Numbered from the stretch's first letter, positions 42,562 to 53,231 are shown. The stretch is 57,694 bases of DNA from NP936 sp002726085 (GCA_036012905.1 DASCQF010000195.1:1-57694); one strand, 5' to 3'. Notes: generated from the letters alone by a model not told the origin. Made by a program: numbers and translations.

Positions 42562-43541
42562 CACGAGGACCGACAGCCATGAGCACCCACACCGCACGAA
42601 CCGCGCTGGCCTGTGTGGCCACCATCTGTCTTGCCGGGACTGCACAGGCGCAGACTGAAGAGATCGTCCGCACGATCTCGATGGACGCCGGCGGACTGTT
42701 TGAGCTGCGCAACGTCGCCGGCGACATCTCGGTCACCGGCAACGACGGCATCGACGTGACCATCCGCGCGACCAAGCGCGTGAGCGACCGGAACGCGTCA
42801 GGAGACGCTGACGCGGCCCTGCGGCGGGTCGGGGTGGAGATCACGCAGCGCGGGAACCGGGTTGAGGTCGAAACCGAGTATGAGCGCTCGCCGGGCAACG
42901 GGCCGTCCGTCTCGGTCGACTACGAAGTCGGCGTGCCATCGGGCGTCCGGGTCACGGTCGAAGCGGTGGCGAGCGATGTCACCATCGACGGGGTCGACGG
43001 CGAGACCCGGGTCGAGGTGGTCAGCGGCGCGATTCAGCTCACCACGTTGTCGCGTCTGGTCGAGGCCAAGGCGGTCTCGGGGCACATTCAGCTCAGCGGC
43101 GTCGCCAGCGACGACGCGCTGTCGGTCGAGAGTGTCGCCGGCAACCTCACGCTGGACGGCGTCCGCGCTCCGCGTCTCGAGGCATCCTCGGTCAGCGGCA
43201 CAATCTCTCTGAGCGGCGTGGAAGCGCGGCGGTTGGAGGTCGGCACGGTGGCGGGCGCCGTCACCTACCAGGGCGCGCTCGCCGCCGACGGCCGCTACGA
43301 GTTCGAGTCGCACTCGGGTGCCATTCGGCTGACGGTGCCGGGCAGCACCGGATTCGAGCTCGAGGCGGAGTCGTTCAGTGGAGCGTTCAACTCGGACCTG
43401 CCGATCACGGTCGGCGGAGGCACCCGGAACACGACGGTGTTCGACCGTGGACTCCACACCCTCGAGGGCACCGCCGGCGACGGAGGGGCGCGTCTCGAGC
43501 TCGCCACCTTCAGCGGCGACATCACGATCGAACGCCGGTGA
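42558..43541 (+). CDS. Exported DUF4097-type beta-helix protein
   Basis: 327 residues. A signal peptide (ALACVATICLAGTAQAQT) is followed by repeated short strands of the DUF4097 kind: LFELRNVAGDISVTGNDG, VTVEAVASDVTIDGVDGET, LVEAKAVSGHIQLSGVAS. It probably forms a right-handed parallel beta-structure in the periplasm. DUF4097 genes often lie beside ECF sigma/anti-sigma pairs, as here, suggesting it is a regulon output or sensor component. An alternative start at 42579 gives a cleaner signal peptide. Confidence 0.85.
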   Translation: MTRGPTAMSTHTARTALACVATICLAGTAQAQTEEIVRTISMDAGGLFELRNVAGDISVTGNDGIDVTIRATKRVSDRNASGDADAALRRVGVEITQRGNRVEVETEYERSPGNGPSVSVDYEVGVPSGVRVTVEAVASDVTIDGVDGETRVEVVSGAIQLTTLSRLVEAKAVSGHIQLSGVASDDALSVESVAGNLTLDGVRAPRLEASSVSGTISLSGVEARRLEVGTVAGAVTYQGALAADGRYEFESHSGAIRLTVPGSTGFELEAESFSGAFNSDLPITVGGGTRNTTVFDRGLHTLEGTAGDGGARLELATFSGDITIERR

Positions 43542-43644
43542 TCTGGAGCGGCGACTCGGTCAGCTCACAGGATATTTGGTATCATGAGCCCTGTAGAGGG
43601 TCGACTGTTCCCAGCAGTGTGCCGTGCCCGATGCCGGAGGAAGC

Positions 43645-44115
43645 ATGAACCGACAGAACTTTGCCGTAACGGCGATGGCGTGCGCCGCCGTCGGTTTCGC
43701 GACCGTGGCGCCCTCAGGCGCGGTGGCTGCGCAGCAGACCGCACCTGGCACCGTCGATGTGCCGACGGGAACGGTCAGTCTGGGATCGGTGGAGCTGCCA
43801 CGTCGGGCCATGGCCGACGGCCGTACGCTGACGTCGGGCACCTACGACCTGCGTGTTACGGCAAGCTCGGCAACCCCCGATGCACCGGGGCAGTTGGCGG
43901 TCCTCGAGCGGTGGGTGGAATTCCGGCAAGGTGACGAGGTCCAGGGTAGGGAAGTCGTCAGCATCGTGCCGGCGAGCGAGATCGACGGCGTCGCCAAGAG
44001 CGCGCCGCCAGTCAGCGGCACCGCCCGCGTCGAGCTGCTCAAAGACAACGACTATCTCCGCGTGTGGGTGAACCAGGACAACACCCACTACTTCATCCAC
44101 CTGGTCGTGGGATAG
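43645..44115 (+). CDS. Exported protein of unknown function
   Basis: 156 residues. Signal peptide VTAMACAAVGFATVAPSGAVAAQQ. The mature part is beta-rich (LTSGTYDLRVTASSATP, LAVLERWVEFRQGDEVQGRE, YLRVWVNQDNTHYFIHLVVG), compatible with a small immunoglobulin-like or lipocalin-like domain, but no family is recognised. ATG at 43645 with GGAGGAAGC just before it. It follows the sigma/anti-sigma/DUF4097 genes after about 100 bp and may have its own promoter. Confidence 0.75.
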   Translation: MNRQNFAVTAMACAAVGFATVAPSGAVAAQQTAPGTVDVPTGTVSLGSVELPRRAMADGRTLTSGTYDLRVTASSATPDAPGQLAVLERWVEFRQGDEVQGREVVSIVPASEIDGVAKSAPPVSGTARVELLKDNDYLRVWVNQDNTHYFIHLVVG

Positions 44116-44116
44116 C

Positions 44117-44137
44117 CGTCTGACTTCTGACTTCTAA
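44117..44137 (+). repeat. Heptamer tandem array, 2-3 units
   Basis: CGTCTGA, CTTCTGA, CTTCTAA followed by GAGCGCCC, the shared flank. It occupies the gap between two convergent genes (the exported protein and rng). Confidence 0.75.
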
Positions 44138-44148
44138 GAGCGCCCGGC

Positions 44149-45741
44149 CTACATCGCCATCACGTCGAACTGCTCATGATGCAGTTGCGCATCGGGCCGT
44201 AGCGAGATCTCCTTCCCCAACGTCCGCTCAATTTCCTTGAGCACCCCACGCTCTTCGGCCTTGAGCGCCCGGACGACGTCGGGATTCACACGCAATTGAA
44301 CGCGATGCCCGTTGAGGTCGCCGCTGACCTTGCGCAGCTCGGCGAGAATCTCGAAGCAGATGGTCGACGTGGACTTCACCACGGCACTGCCAGAGCAATA
44401 CGGGCAGGGGTCGGTGAGCTGCCGCTCGAGACTCTGCTTCACCCGCTTTCGTGTGGTGATGATGAGTCCGAACTCGGTGACCTGCACCGCTTTCGACGGT
44501 GACCGGTCGCGGCGAATCTCCTGCGCGAACTCCTGATACACCTTCTGGCGGTTCTTGCGCTCCTCCATGTCGATGAAATCGAGCACGATGATGCCACCCA
44601 GGTCGCGGAGTCGGATCTGCCGCACGATTTCTTTTGCCGCCTCGAGGTTCGTCTTGACGATGGTGTCCTCGAGCCGTCCGGTGCGTTTGCCGACGTAGCG
44701 GCCCGTATTGACGTCGATCGCCACCAACGCCTCGGTCTGGTTGATCACGAGGTAGCCACCCGATTTCAGCCAGACCTTGCTGCGTAGCGCCTTGTCGATT
44801 TCCGACTGCACGCCGTATTCCTCGAAGATCGGGAACTTCTTGTCGTAGTGCTGCACCCGGGAGACGAGGTCCGGCATGATCCGCTCGACGAGTTTCACCG
44901 CCTTCTGGTGCTCGCCGGCATCGTCGATCCGGATCACCGAGAAGTCCTCCGTCAACAGGTCGCGGAGGAGCTTGGCCACCAGGCTCTCCTCCCGGTGAAT
45001 GACGGCCGGGGCCCGCCGCGAGTCCTGCTTCTGCAGGGTCTCCAACCACAGCTCGTGAAAGTAGGTGAGGTCGTTGATGATGTCTTCCTTGGGCCGGTCG
45101 GCAGCCGCCGTACGGATGATCACGCCGCCCGACATACCATGCTCGGTGCGGAAATCTCGGACAATCCGCCTCAACCGGCCCCGCTGCTCGCGGGACGCGA
45201 TCTTGCGGGACACGCCGATGTGGTCCACCGTTGGCATGAAGACTAGGAAGCGGCCCGGTATCGACGCGTGCGAGGTAATGCGCGCGCCCTTGGTGCCCAG
45301 TGGCTCTTTGACCACCTGCACCATCACCTCCTGGCCGGCGGTCAGCAGCTTCTCGATCTTCTGCTCGGGTCCACTGCGATCGCGATCCCGTCGGCGCCCA
45401 CGCCCGCGGGCGGACCCATTGCCGACCCGCTGCCCGCTCCCTTCGGCAGCTTGGCCGTCAGCGTCGCCATCGGCGTCGGTGTCGGAAGCGTCGACGCCGT
45501 CCATGGCCTCGACAGGATCGATAACGTCTGAGACGTAGAGGAAGCCGTCGCGCTCGAGACCGAGATCGACGAAGGCGCACTGCATACCGGGCAGCACCTT
45601 CGACACGCGCCCTTTGTAGATGTTGCCGGCGACGCCGCGCGACTTACTGCGCTCGACGAAGATCTCGACGACCTCGTCGTCCTCGAGGATGGCGGCCATC
45701 GTCTCGTGACCGCTCGAGGAGATGATCATCTCCTTGTTCAT
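44149..45741 (-). CDS. rng: Ribonuclease G/E-family protein
   Basis: 530 residues. The S1 domain opens VAGNIYKGRVSKVLPGMQCA and is interrupted by an acidic/basic insert (DASDTDADGDADGQAAEG then GRGRRRDRDR). The catalytic part has LVAIDVNTGRYVGKR and IVLDFIDMEERKNR, and DPCPYCSGSAVV is the zinc link. It resembles RNase G, processing rRNA and mRNA. The ATG at 45741 follows AGGAG. It lies downstream of the mreBCD-mrdA-rodA cluster, as in many Proteobacteria. Confidence 0.93.
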   Translation of the reverse strand: MNKEMIISSSGHETMAAILEDDEVVEIFVERSKSRGVAGNIYKGRVSKVLPGMQCAFVDLGLERDGFLYVSDVIDPVEAMDGVDASDTDADGDADGQAAEGSGQRVGNGSARGRGRRRDRDRSGPEQKIEKLLTAGQEVMVQVVKEPLGTKGARITSHASIPGRFLVFMPTVDHIGVSRKIASREQRGRLRRIVRDFRTEHGMSGGVIIRTAAADRPKEDIINDLTYFHELWLETLQKQDSRRAPAVIHREESLVAKLLRDLLTEDFSVIRIDDAGEHQKAVKLVERIMPDLVSRVQHYDKKFPIFEEYGVQSEIDKALRSKVWLKSGGYLVINQTEALVAIDVNTGRYVGKRTGRLEDTIVKTNLEAAKEIVRQIRLRDLGGIIVLDFIDMEERKNRQKVYQEFAQEIRRDRSPSKAVQVTEFGLIITTRKRVKQSLERQLTDPCPYCSGSAVVKSTSTICFEILAELRKVSGDLNGHRVQLRVNPDVVRALKAEERGVLKEIERTLGKEISLRPDAQLHHEQFDVMAM

Positions 45742-45976
45742 CTGTGCAACTCCTGGTGCGGAAACCCGACCGAGACTCGACCCCAAGGGGCGAACCGACC
45801 CGCATCCGGACACTCCCCACGCCGTCGGCGCGCGGCAGTGTCAACGGAACGAGATGGCCCCAGGGGGTACTCATCGATTGTCTCGACCGCTCCCGTGCCG
45901 ACCGCGTGGCGCCCACTCCCCGGCCCCCCGCGACGGCGTGTGTGAAATGTAGCCCTCCGTGGCACGCCACAGACGG

Positions 45977-47077
45977 CTAGTTCGTAAACCTGCGCATCCT
46001 CACGTTGAGGACAAGTCCGAATGCCGCCAACGTGGCGATGACGGAAGACCCGCCAGAGCTCATCAGCGGCAACGTGAGCCCCTTGACCGGGGCGAGCCCG
46101 GCCGACATGGCGATGTTGTAGATAACCTGAAACGAGAACCCGGACATGACCCCGACCACCAGATACGTCCCTAGGCGGTCCTTGGCCAACCGGGCGGCGT
46201 CAAGCCCCCGTAGAATGACGAACAGATACAGCCCGAGCGCGACCACCACGCCCAGGAAACCTTGCTCTTCAGCGAGCACCGAGAAGATGAAGTCGTTGTG
46301 CGCGACCGGCAGAAAGTTGTACTGGCTCTGGGTCCCCTGCAGAAATCCTTTTCCCATTGGTCCACCGGAGCCGACAGTTATCTGCGCCTGAATCTGCTGG
46401 TAGCCGGCACCACGCGGATCCTGCTCGGGGTCCAGGAAGCTGGATATCCGCTGGCGTTGGTAGTCCTCCAGCCCGTAGAAAAAAGCCACCGGCGCCGCCA
46501 GGATTGCGAGGACCACCAGCACCGCGACATACCGGAGTCGCAGCCCCGCAAAGACGAGAATTCCGAAACAGACGGGCAGCAGGGTCACGGCCGTGCCGAG
46601 GTCCGGTTGCTGCGAAATCAGCAAGAAGGGCACCCCGACGATGAGCGCCGTCGTGAGCCACCCGCCAGGAGTCTGCGGGCCCCGACGCCGGTCGGCGAAC
46701 AACGTTGCCAGCGCCAGCGCCACGACGATGCGCGCGAACTCCGATGGCTGCAGGTTGAACACCCCGAGATCGATCCATCGCTGGGCTCCGCCCTCCGCCG
46801 TGCCGAACAGCAGCACGTAGCCCAACAGCGCGACCAACCCAACGAAGATCAGCACCGTGGAGTCGGCAAACCAGCGGTAGTCGACCCACAGCATGATCAC
46901 GAACGCCACCAGCCCGATGGCCAGCGCCCACACCTGCGTGGCCACCTGCGGACCCGCGACACCGGTCGTTGGCTCGTAGGTCGTGCTGTAGATCATCGCG
47001 ACGCCGATGACGCACAGGAGCGCCAGCGCCCCCGACAGCAGCCAGTCGATGTGGCGATACAGTCGACGTTCGAGCAT
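45977..47077 (-). CDS. rodA: Peptidoglycan glycosyltransferase RodA
   Basis: 366 residues, polytopic SEDS protein. WALAIGLVAFVIMLWVDYRW and later GAGYQQIQAQITVGSGGPMGKG, LPVAHNDFIFSVLAEEQGF and GLTLPLMSSGGSSVIATLAA are the RodA/FtsW signature. The conserved Asp in AHNDFIFS is the key residue. It polymerises glycan strands for rod-shape elongation together with PBP2, whose gene lies directly upstream. ATG at 47077. Confidence 0.95.
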   Translation of the reverse strand: MLERRLYRHIDWLLSGALALLCVIGVAMIYSTTYEPTTGVAGPQVATQVWALAIGLVAFVIMLWVDYRWFADSTVLIFVGLVALLGYVLLFGTAEGGAQRWIDLGVFNLQPSEFARIVVALALATLFADRRRGPQTPGGWLTTALIVGVPFLLISQQPDLGTAVTLLPVCFGILVFAGLRLRYVAVLVVLAILAAPVAFFYGLEDYQRQRISSFLDPEQDPRGAGYQQIQAQITVGSGGPMGKGFLQGTQSQYNFLPVAHNDFIFSVLAEEQGFLGVVVALGLYLFVILRGLDAARLAKDRLGTYLVVGVMSGFSFQVIYNIAMSAGLAPVKGLTLPLMSSGGSSVIATLAAFGLVLNVRMRRFTN

Positions 47078-47111
47078 GCCGTGCTAGTGCCCCAGCCCTT
47101 TAGTCATCGGT

Positions 47112-49013
47112 TCATTGATTCGCAGCCGTTACGGGCAGCACCACCTGCGGTGTGGCTGGCAACGGTGGCAACGGCAAGACGGGACGCGGACTTCCATCCT
47201 TCTTTGCGAAGTAGGTCTCCATCACATGCCTCGCAACCTCAGCACTCAGACCGGACGACTCGTTGTGCTCGCCAAACACCACGCCTGCGATCTCGGGTGC
47301 TCCGGCCGGTGCCGCGAACACGAACCAACCATGGTCCCGCAAGTCGCGCTCAGTGTCGCCGGCCGCCACCCGCCCCTGCAGCGAAATGACCTGCGCCGTA
47401 CCGGTCTTGCCTAAGACGTCCCTTCCGTCGATGCGTGCGCGGCGGCCCGTCCCACCGTTATTGACGACTCTCCACAGGCCATCGGTCACGGCAGCGAGCG
47501 TGGTCGGGTCGAGCGTCACCTGAGACCGGGGTACGGGGCGCGGCACCGGGACGAACTCGTCGCCTTCGTTGACCGCCTTCAGCAGATGTGGGGTCACCCG
47601 CGTCCCGCCGTTCGCGACTGTCGCCATCATGACCGCGAGCGAGAGCGGCGTCAGATCGACCGGCCCCTGCCCGATCGCCACCGAGATCGTCTCACCCGGA
47701 TACCACGGCTCGCCACGCCGTTCCTCTTTCCACGCGGTCGAGGGTATCAGCCCCTGCACTTCGTGAGGCAGGTCGATGCCACTCAGCTCGCCCAGACCCA
47801 GCGCCGTCGCCCACTTGTGGATCTGGTCGATCTCCATCAGCTCGCCGAGCGTGTAGAAATACGTATTGCACGACTTTTCGAGCGCCTCTCGCATGTCGAC
47901 CGTTCCATGCGTGCCGAGGCACTGGCGAAACTGCCCGTAGAACATGCCGCCCCCGCGGCACGTCACCGTGAAGTCGGGGGTGACAACGCCCTCTTCGAGC
48001 GCGGCGACCGTCATCGCGATCTTGAAGATCGAGCCGGGAGAGTAGCGTCCCTGCAGTGCACGGTTGTTCAACGGACGCAGCGTGTCCTGATTGAGCGCAT
48101 TCCAGGAGTCCTGGTCGATGCCGAGCGCGAAGGCGTTGGGGTCGTAGGCGGGCAAACTGACGAGTGCAAGGATCTCGCCGGTCCGCGGATCGAGCACCAC
48201 GGCTGCCCCGTTGAATCCCCCCACCGCGAACGCGTTTTCGGCCGCTTCCTGCAGGTCGTAGTCGAGTGTCAGCTGGAGCTGCCGGCCCTCAACGGGCATC
48301 TGCTCGCCGACGGTGTCAATTTCGCGACCAATGCTATCCACCACGACCTGACGCGCCCCATCGCGTCCCATCAGCAGCTCGTTGTAGATCTGCTCGATTC
48401 CCGACTGGCCGACCACCGTGCCACTCCGTACAGCTTCGAATTCGGCGGTCGCCAGTTGCTCGTCGCTGACCTCGCCCACGTAACCAAACAGATGCGCGGC
48501 CACATCTTCGGTCCGATAGTGGCGGGTCGGAAGCTGCTGTATCAGCAGCCCCGGTAGCTCGAGCTCATGGGCGGCCACCGCCGCCACCTGACTGAGGGAC
48601 GCATCGCGAATCAACACGATCGGGCTATAGACCGGGTCGCGCCGATGACGCTCCACCACGGAGGTGAGCGTCGAGGCGGGCACACCGGACACTTCGGCGA
48701 GGAGTTCGAGGGTCCCCTCGAGATCTTCGACCTTTTCGCGCACGAGCGACACGTTCAGCGAGTAGCGATTCTCGACCAACGGCCGCCCGTCCCGGTCGAC
48801 CACCACACCGCGCGGCGCATCCAGGGCGATGGTCCGCTGATGGTTGTTCTCGGCCAGCTCACGATACTTCTCGTGCTGGGCGACCTGGAGAAGCCAGAAC
48901 CTGGTGCCCAGCGCCACAAATATCAGCACGACCGAGAACCGCAGCAGCGTCATAGGCAACGTGAAGCTATCCCGCCCGCCACCGATGCCGTTGGTCTCGA
49001 AGTCGCTTGTCAT
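47112..49013 (-). CDS. mrdA: Penicillin-binding protein 2 (transpeptidase)
   Basis: 633 residues. An N-terminal membrane anchor (TLLRFSVVLIFVALGTRFWLL) is followed by the dimerisation domain and the transpeptidase domain. The active-site motifs are YSPGSIFKIAMT (SxxK), EKSCNTYF (SxN) and LGKTGTAQVI (KTG). It cross-links peptidoglycan during elongation with RodA. ATG at 49013. Directly downstream of mreD on the same strand. Confidence 0.96.
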   Translation of the reverse strand: MTSDFETNGIGGGRDSFTLPMTLLRFSVVLIFVALGTRFWLLQVAQHEKYRELAENNHQRTIALDAPRGVVVDRDGRPLVENRYSLNVSLVREKVEDLEGTLELLAEVSGVPASTLTSVVERHRRDPVYSPIVLIRDASLSQVAAVAAHELELPGLLIQQLPTRHYRTEDVAAHLFGYVGEVSDEQLATAEFEAVRSGTVVGQSGIEQIYNELLMGRDGARQVVVDSIGREIDTVGEQMPVEGRQLQLTLDYDLQEAAENAFAVGGFNGAAVVLDPRTGEILALVSLPAYDPNAFALGIDQDSWNALNQDTLRPLNNRALQGRYSPGSIFKIAMTVAALEEGVVTPDFTVTCRGGGMFYGQFRQCLGTHGTVDMREALEKSCNTYFYTLGELMEIDQIHKWATALGLGELSGIDLPHEVQGLIPSTAWKEERRGEPWYPGETISVAIGQGPVDLTPLSLAVMMATVANGGTRVTPHLLKAVNEGDEFVPVPRPVPRSQVTLDPTTLAAVTDGLWRVVNNGGTGRRARIDGRDVLGKTGTAQVISLQGRVAAGDTERDLRDHGWFVFAAPAGAPEIAGVVFGEHNESSGLSAEVARHVMETYFAKKDGSPRPVLPLPPLPATPQVVLPVTAANQ

Positions 49014-49049
49014 CGCGCAACCTTTACTGCCCGAATCCGCTCCACGCTG

Positions 49050-49571
49050 CTACCCGCGAAACCGGCGCGTCGAGCTGCGCCGACGCAGCCGCCTGCGTTC
49101 GAGCGCCCCGGGGCCGGCTTCGAGCGCCACCGCAACCGCCACACCAACCGCGGCGTTGGCCGTTGCCTGCGCCAACACGGCGCCGTAGGAGGTCAACCTC
49201 CCCTCGCCGGACAGCAGGCCGTAGACCCCGAGAAAACAGCCGGCGTGCACCACCGAGGCGACAAAGAACACCAAGAGCTGATGCCAGGACCGCGTAATGA
49301 AGAACCGGGACGAGACCTGTCCGACCAGATATCCCACGAGCGACTTGGCCAGCCCCCCGACACCGATTACGCCACCCGACAACGCGTCCTGCAACAACCC
49401 CCCGACGGTGCCCGTCCACAACCCGGCGAGCGAACCATTCGTGACCGCCGCCGTGACGACCACCACCAGGACCAGATCCACCGGCACACCGACGTCGGCC
49501 AGCATCGGCGCCAGCGTCGTCTGCAGCGCCAGCGCCAGACCGAGGCCCAGCCCCACCCAGGCGGTCTTCAT
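49050..49571 (-). CDS. mreD: Rod shape-determining protein MreD
   Basis: 173 residues, about five membrane segments (VGLGLGLALALQTTLAPMLA, LVLVVVVTAAVTNGSLAGL and LLVFFVASVVHAGCFLGVYG). Typical of MreD: a small hydrophobic protein that stabilises the MreC/MreB complex. It overlaps the mreC stop by 4 bp and lies between mreC and mrdA. The basic C-terminal tail (ERRRLRRRSSTRRFRG) is longer than usual. Confidence 0.9.
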   Translation of the reverse strand: MKTAWVGLGLGLALALQTTLAPMLADVGVPVDLVLVVVVTAAVTNGSLAGLWTGTVGGLLQDALSGGVIGVGGLAKSLVGYLVGQVSSRFFITRSWHQLLVFFVASVVHAGCFLGVYGLLSGEGRLTSYGAVLAQATANAAVGVAVAVALEAGPGALERRRLRRRSSTRRFRG

Positions 49572-50408
49572 CCACCACCCGCCGCCGTCGTCGAGGACGC
49601 CGGCGCGGGAACGATGACCAGCACGTCCTCGAGATCGTTGAACTTCACCTGCGGACGCACGTGGATGGTCTTGTAGAGACCGGGTGTTCCGGGCTCCACG
49701 AATTCCACTTCACCGATGAGGAAGCCTTTGGGATACACGCCGTCGATGCTCGAAGTGACGACCCGGTCCCCGACCCGCACATCCTCGAGATTCGACACAT
49801 ACTCCATCCGGAGCACGGTCTCGTCACCGTCGCCCGTGACGACGCCCGACACCCGGGTCCGCTCGATGAGCGCGCCGGCGGCTGCGCTGCGGTCGACCAG
49901 CAGTTGCACCTTTGCCGCCCGCGGACCGGGGTCGCTGACCACCCGCCCCACCACGCCATCGGGCGATACCACTGCCGAGTCGCGGCGCACGCCGTCCCCG
50001 GTGCCACGGTCGATCGTCACGGTGCGAAAGTAGGGGGTCGCGTCGCCCGCTATGACCCGCGCACTGACCGTCTCGTAATCGACCTCCTGACGCAAACCGA
50101 GCAGATCCTCGAGGCCGCGCACCCGCTGCGCCAATGCGCGCTCCCGCTGCCAACGGAACCGCCACTCGGCCACACTTTCGCGAAGCGCATCGTTTTCGGC
50201 TCGGACCGACCGCAGCCCGACATATCCGTTCCAAACCCCGGCCGCGCCAGCGACCACACGGGCCACTCCACGTTCAACTTCAGAGAACAGCCCGAACGTC
50301 ACCCCCTCGAACACACTCACGCCCGAGGCGGCGCTGACCTGAAAGGAGATCAACACCACCTGGCCAAGAACGACGGCCAGCAGCCACGCGCCGGTGCGAC
50401 GACGGAAA

Positions 50409-50416
<8 letters not shown>
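49568..50416 (-). CDS. mreC: Rod shape-determining protein MreC
   Basis: About 282 residues. An N-terminal membrane anchor (GAWLLAVVLGQVVLISFQVS), a coiled-coil segment and the beta-rich domain with GDATPYFRTVTIDRGTGDGV and GVVGRVVSDPGPRAAKVQLL, typical of MreC. It links MreB to periplasmic PBP2. The start is ambiguous: no ATG lies at the expected place, and I chose the TTG at 50416, which overlaps the mreB stop. It is translationally coupled to mreB. Confidence 0.9.
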
Positions 50417-51434
<1,018 letters not shown>

Positions 51435-51467
51435 CGGCGACAATCCTCTCTCTTGCAGTTCGGGGTC

Positions 51468-52904
51468 TTACGCGACGGCACCCGCCAGCTGGGTGCCATC
51501 CTTCCCATGAGCCTTGACCCAGTACATGGCATCGTCGGCCGCCTGCATCAATCGGTCGACAGTCGGAACCATGTCTGGCAACGTCGCCACGCCAGCCGAC
51601 GCGGTCAAGCGACAGTTGAAACCCTCGGCGACCAGAAACACGTGTTTGGCAATACGTGCGCGCACCCGGTTTGCGACGATTAGCGCGCCATCGCTGCCGG
51701 TATCGGGCAGCACCACCGAGAACTCGTCGCCACCAAACCGGGCCACCACGTCGGTCTCGCGCGCACAGTCGCGAATGACGGCGCTCACCTCGACGAGCGC
51801 CCGGCTGCCGTAGAGATGTCCGTGCGTGTCGTTGATCTCCTTGAACCCATCCAGGTCGATGAACAACAGCGACAACGGTTGGTTCGTGCGCACGGCTCGT
51901 TTCCCTTCCCGCCGAAGCACTTCGAACAGATACCGCGAGTTGTAGAGCTGGGTGAGATCGTCGGTCACCGTCAACGCCTGAGCGCGCTGCATCCGCGTGG
52001 CGTTGTCGAGCGCGACGGCGCCCGGCTCGAACACCATCCCGATGGCCGCACTGACATCGGCCGGAATCGCCGGAATCTGGGCGGAGGTTGTGGAATCGAC
52101 GCCAACGACCGCGCCCACCGTGCGCCCTCGGCTGCACAGCGGAAACGCGACAACCGCGACCGACGGGGCCCCGCCGGCGCGGCGGTCCTGGCTCGAGTCG
52201 CGCGCGCCGAACTCTCGCCCGGACCGCAGCACACGGGCGCCAACGGCGCACACGAGCTTTTCGTGCTCGTTCGCAAGCCGGCTACCCGACAGCAGCACCG
52301 GCGTCCCCATCTCATCGGGCCCCACCACGGCCCAACTCGGCGCCGGCAGCCAGGCCGCGGCGCGGCCGACCAGCGCCTCGGCCACCGGGCGCGGCTCGAG
52401 CGGCGCGGCAACGTGGCGGGTCATCTCGCTCAACGGCTCGACCCGATTGAGGAAGCGCAACAGCGCGGACCGCGATCGGCGCCAGCGGGTGGCAAGATCG
52501 GCCGGCGCGGCAATCGCGACCTGGTGCGCAACCTCTACGGGATTCAGCGGGGCCGTCAGATGGGTAGTGAACCCGCTGTTGCGGGACCGATCGGCGACGC
52601 CGGTAGCGTGATCTGCCGAATAGGACACGACCGGCATCCCTTTGGCGAGCGACTTCAAGCGTCGCCAGTTGGGCCGACGCCCAGGGGCCAGTTCCCACAA
52701 CACCGCGTCGACCCGGCCTCGAGGGGGAGATACGGCCAACTCGTGCTGCGCACGACAGACCATGCGGTAGCACCTGAGGCGGCCGAGCGGCGCCAGATGT
52801 GTCCGAACGTCGGAATTTGGGTGGTGAAAAACGGCCAGTGTCAGACCGGACCGGGGCTGGTTTCGACGCCTCGATGCCCCGTTGCTATGCCCCCGTGCCG
52901 CCAT
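51468..52904 (-). CDS. GGDEF diguanylate cyclase with degenerate receiver-like and GAF-like regions
   Basis: About 478 residues. The C terminus is a complete GGDEF domain: LTVTDDLTQLYNSRYLFEVL, LLFIDLDGFKEINDTHGHLY and ARFGGDEFSVVL. RETD five residues before GGDEF fits the inhibitory I-site. The N-terminal ~120 residues read like a receiver without a phosphorylatable Asp (VDAVLWELAPG, VVSYSADHA). The middle resembles a GAF sensor. It makes cyclic di-GMP. The start at ATG 52904 is tentative. Its gene is directly upstream of mreB. Confidence 0.85.
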   Translation of the reverse strand: MAARGHSNGASRRRNQPRSGLTLAVFHHPNSDVRTHLAPLGRLRCYRMVCRAQHELAVSPPRGRVDAVLWELAPGRRPNWRRLKSLAKGMPVVSYSADHATGVADRSRNSGFTTHLTAPLNPVEVAHQVAIAAPADLATRWRRSRSALLRFLNRVEPLSEMTRHVAAPLEPRPVAEALVGRAAAWLPAPSWAVVGPDEMGTPVLLSGSRLANEHEKLVCAVGARVLRSGREFGARDSSQDRRAGGAPSVAVVAFPLCSRGRTVGAVVGVDSTTSAQIPAIPADVSAAIGMVFEPGAVALDNATRMQRAQALTVTDDLTQLYNSRYLFEVLRREGKRAVRTNQPLSLLFIDLDGFKEINDTHGHLYGSRALVEVSAVIRDCARETDVVARFGGDEFSVVLPDTGSDGALIVANRVRARIAKHVFLVAEGFNCRLTASAGVATLPDMVPTVDRLMQAADDAMYWVKAHGKDGTQLAGAVA

Positions 52905-53231
52905 GCTCAGTGTCGTTCTGTCAGGTCCCCTAAGTCCTTCAGTATCTCGCAAATATACCATATTCGGCAGATCTGACGGCACCAATGTGGTGCAACCTCA
53001 GCCCGGTCCCTTGCCCCTCCCTGGCCCTGGCGGACGGCCAAGGCATGTCTTGGACCGCCGGCTTGCCGGCCACGAATTCGGTGGCGTAGAATGGAGTGTT
53101 GAACAACCGAACGTTTACACCGTGGTCGAACCAAGTCGCCGTGTCCGGCTCGACCGATCACGCATCGAAACCGATGGCCGATGCCGACACGAGACGGCAC
53201 GCAAAATAGCACATAGGGAGTTGAGCGAACG
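52905..53231. promoter_or_regulatory. Divergent intergenic region with a candidate promoter for the PpiD gene
   Basis: 327 bp between the divergent diguanylate cyclase and PpiD genes, with no gene seen. TTGCCG (53063-53068) and TAGAAT (53087-53092) are spaced 18 bp apart and would give a leader of about 130 nt for the PpiD-like gene. An AT-rich stretch (AAATATACCATATTC) near 52956-52971 may belong to the promoter of the opposite gene. Confidence 0.4.
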
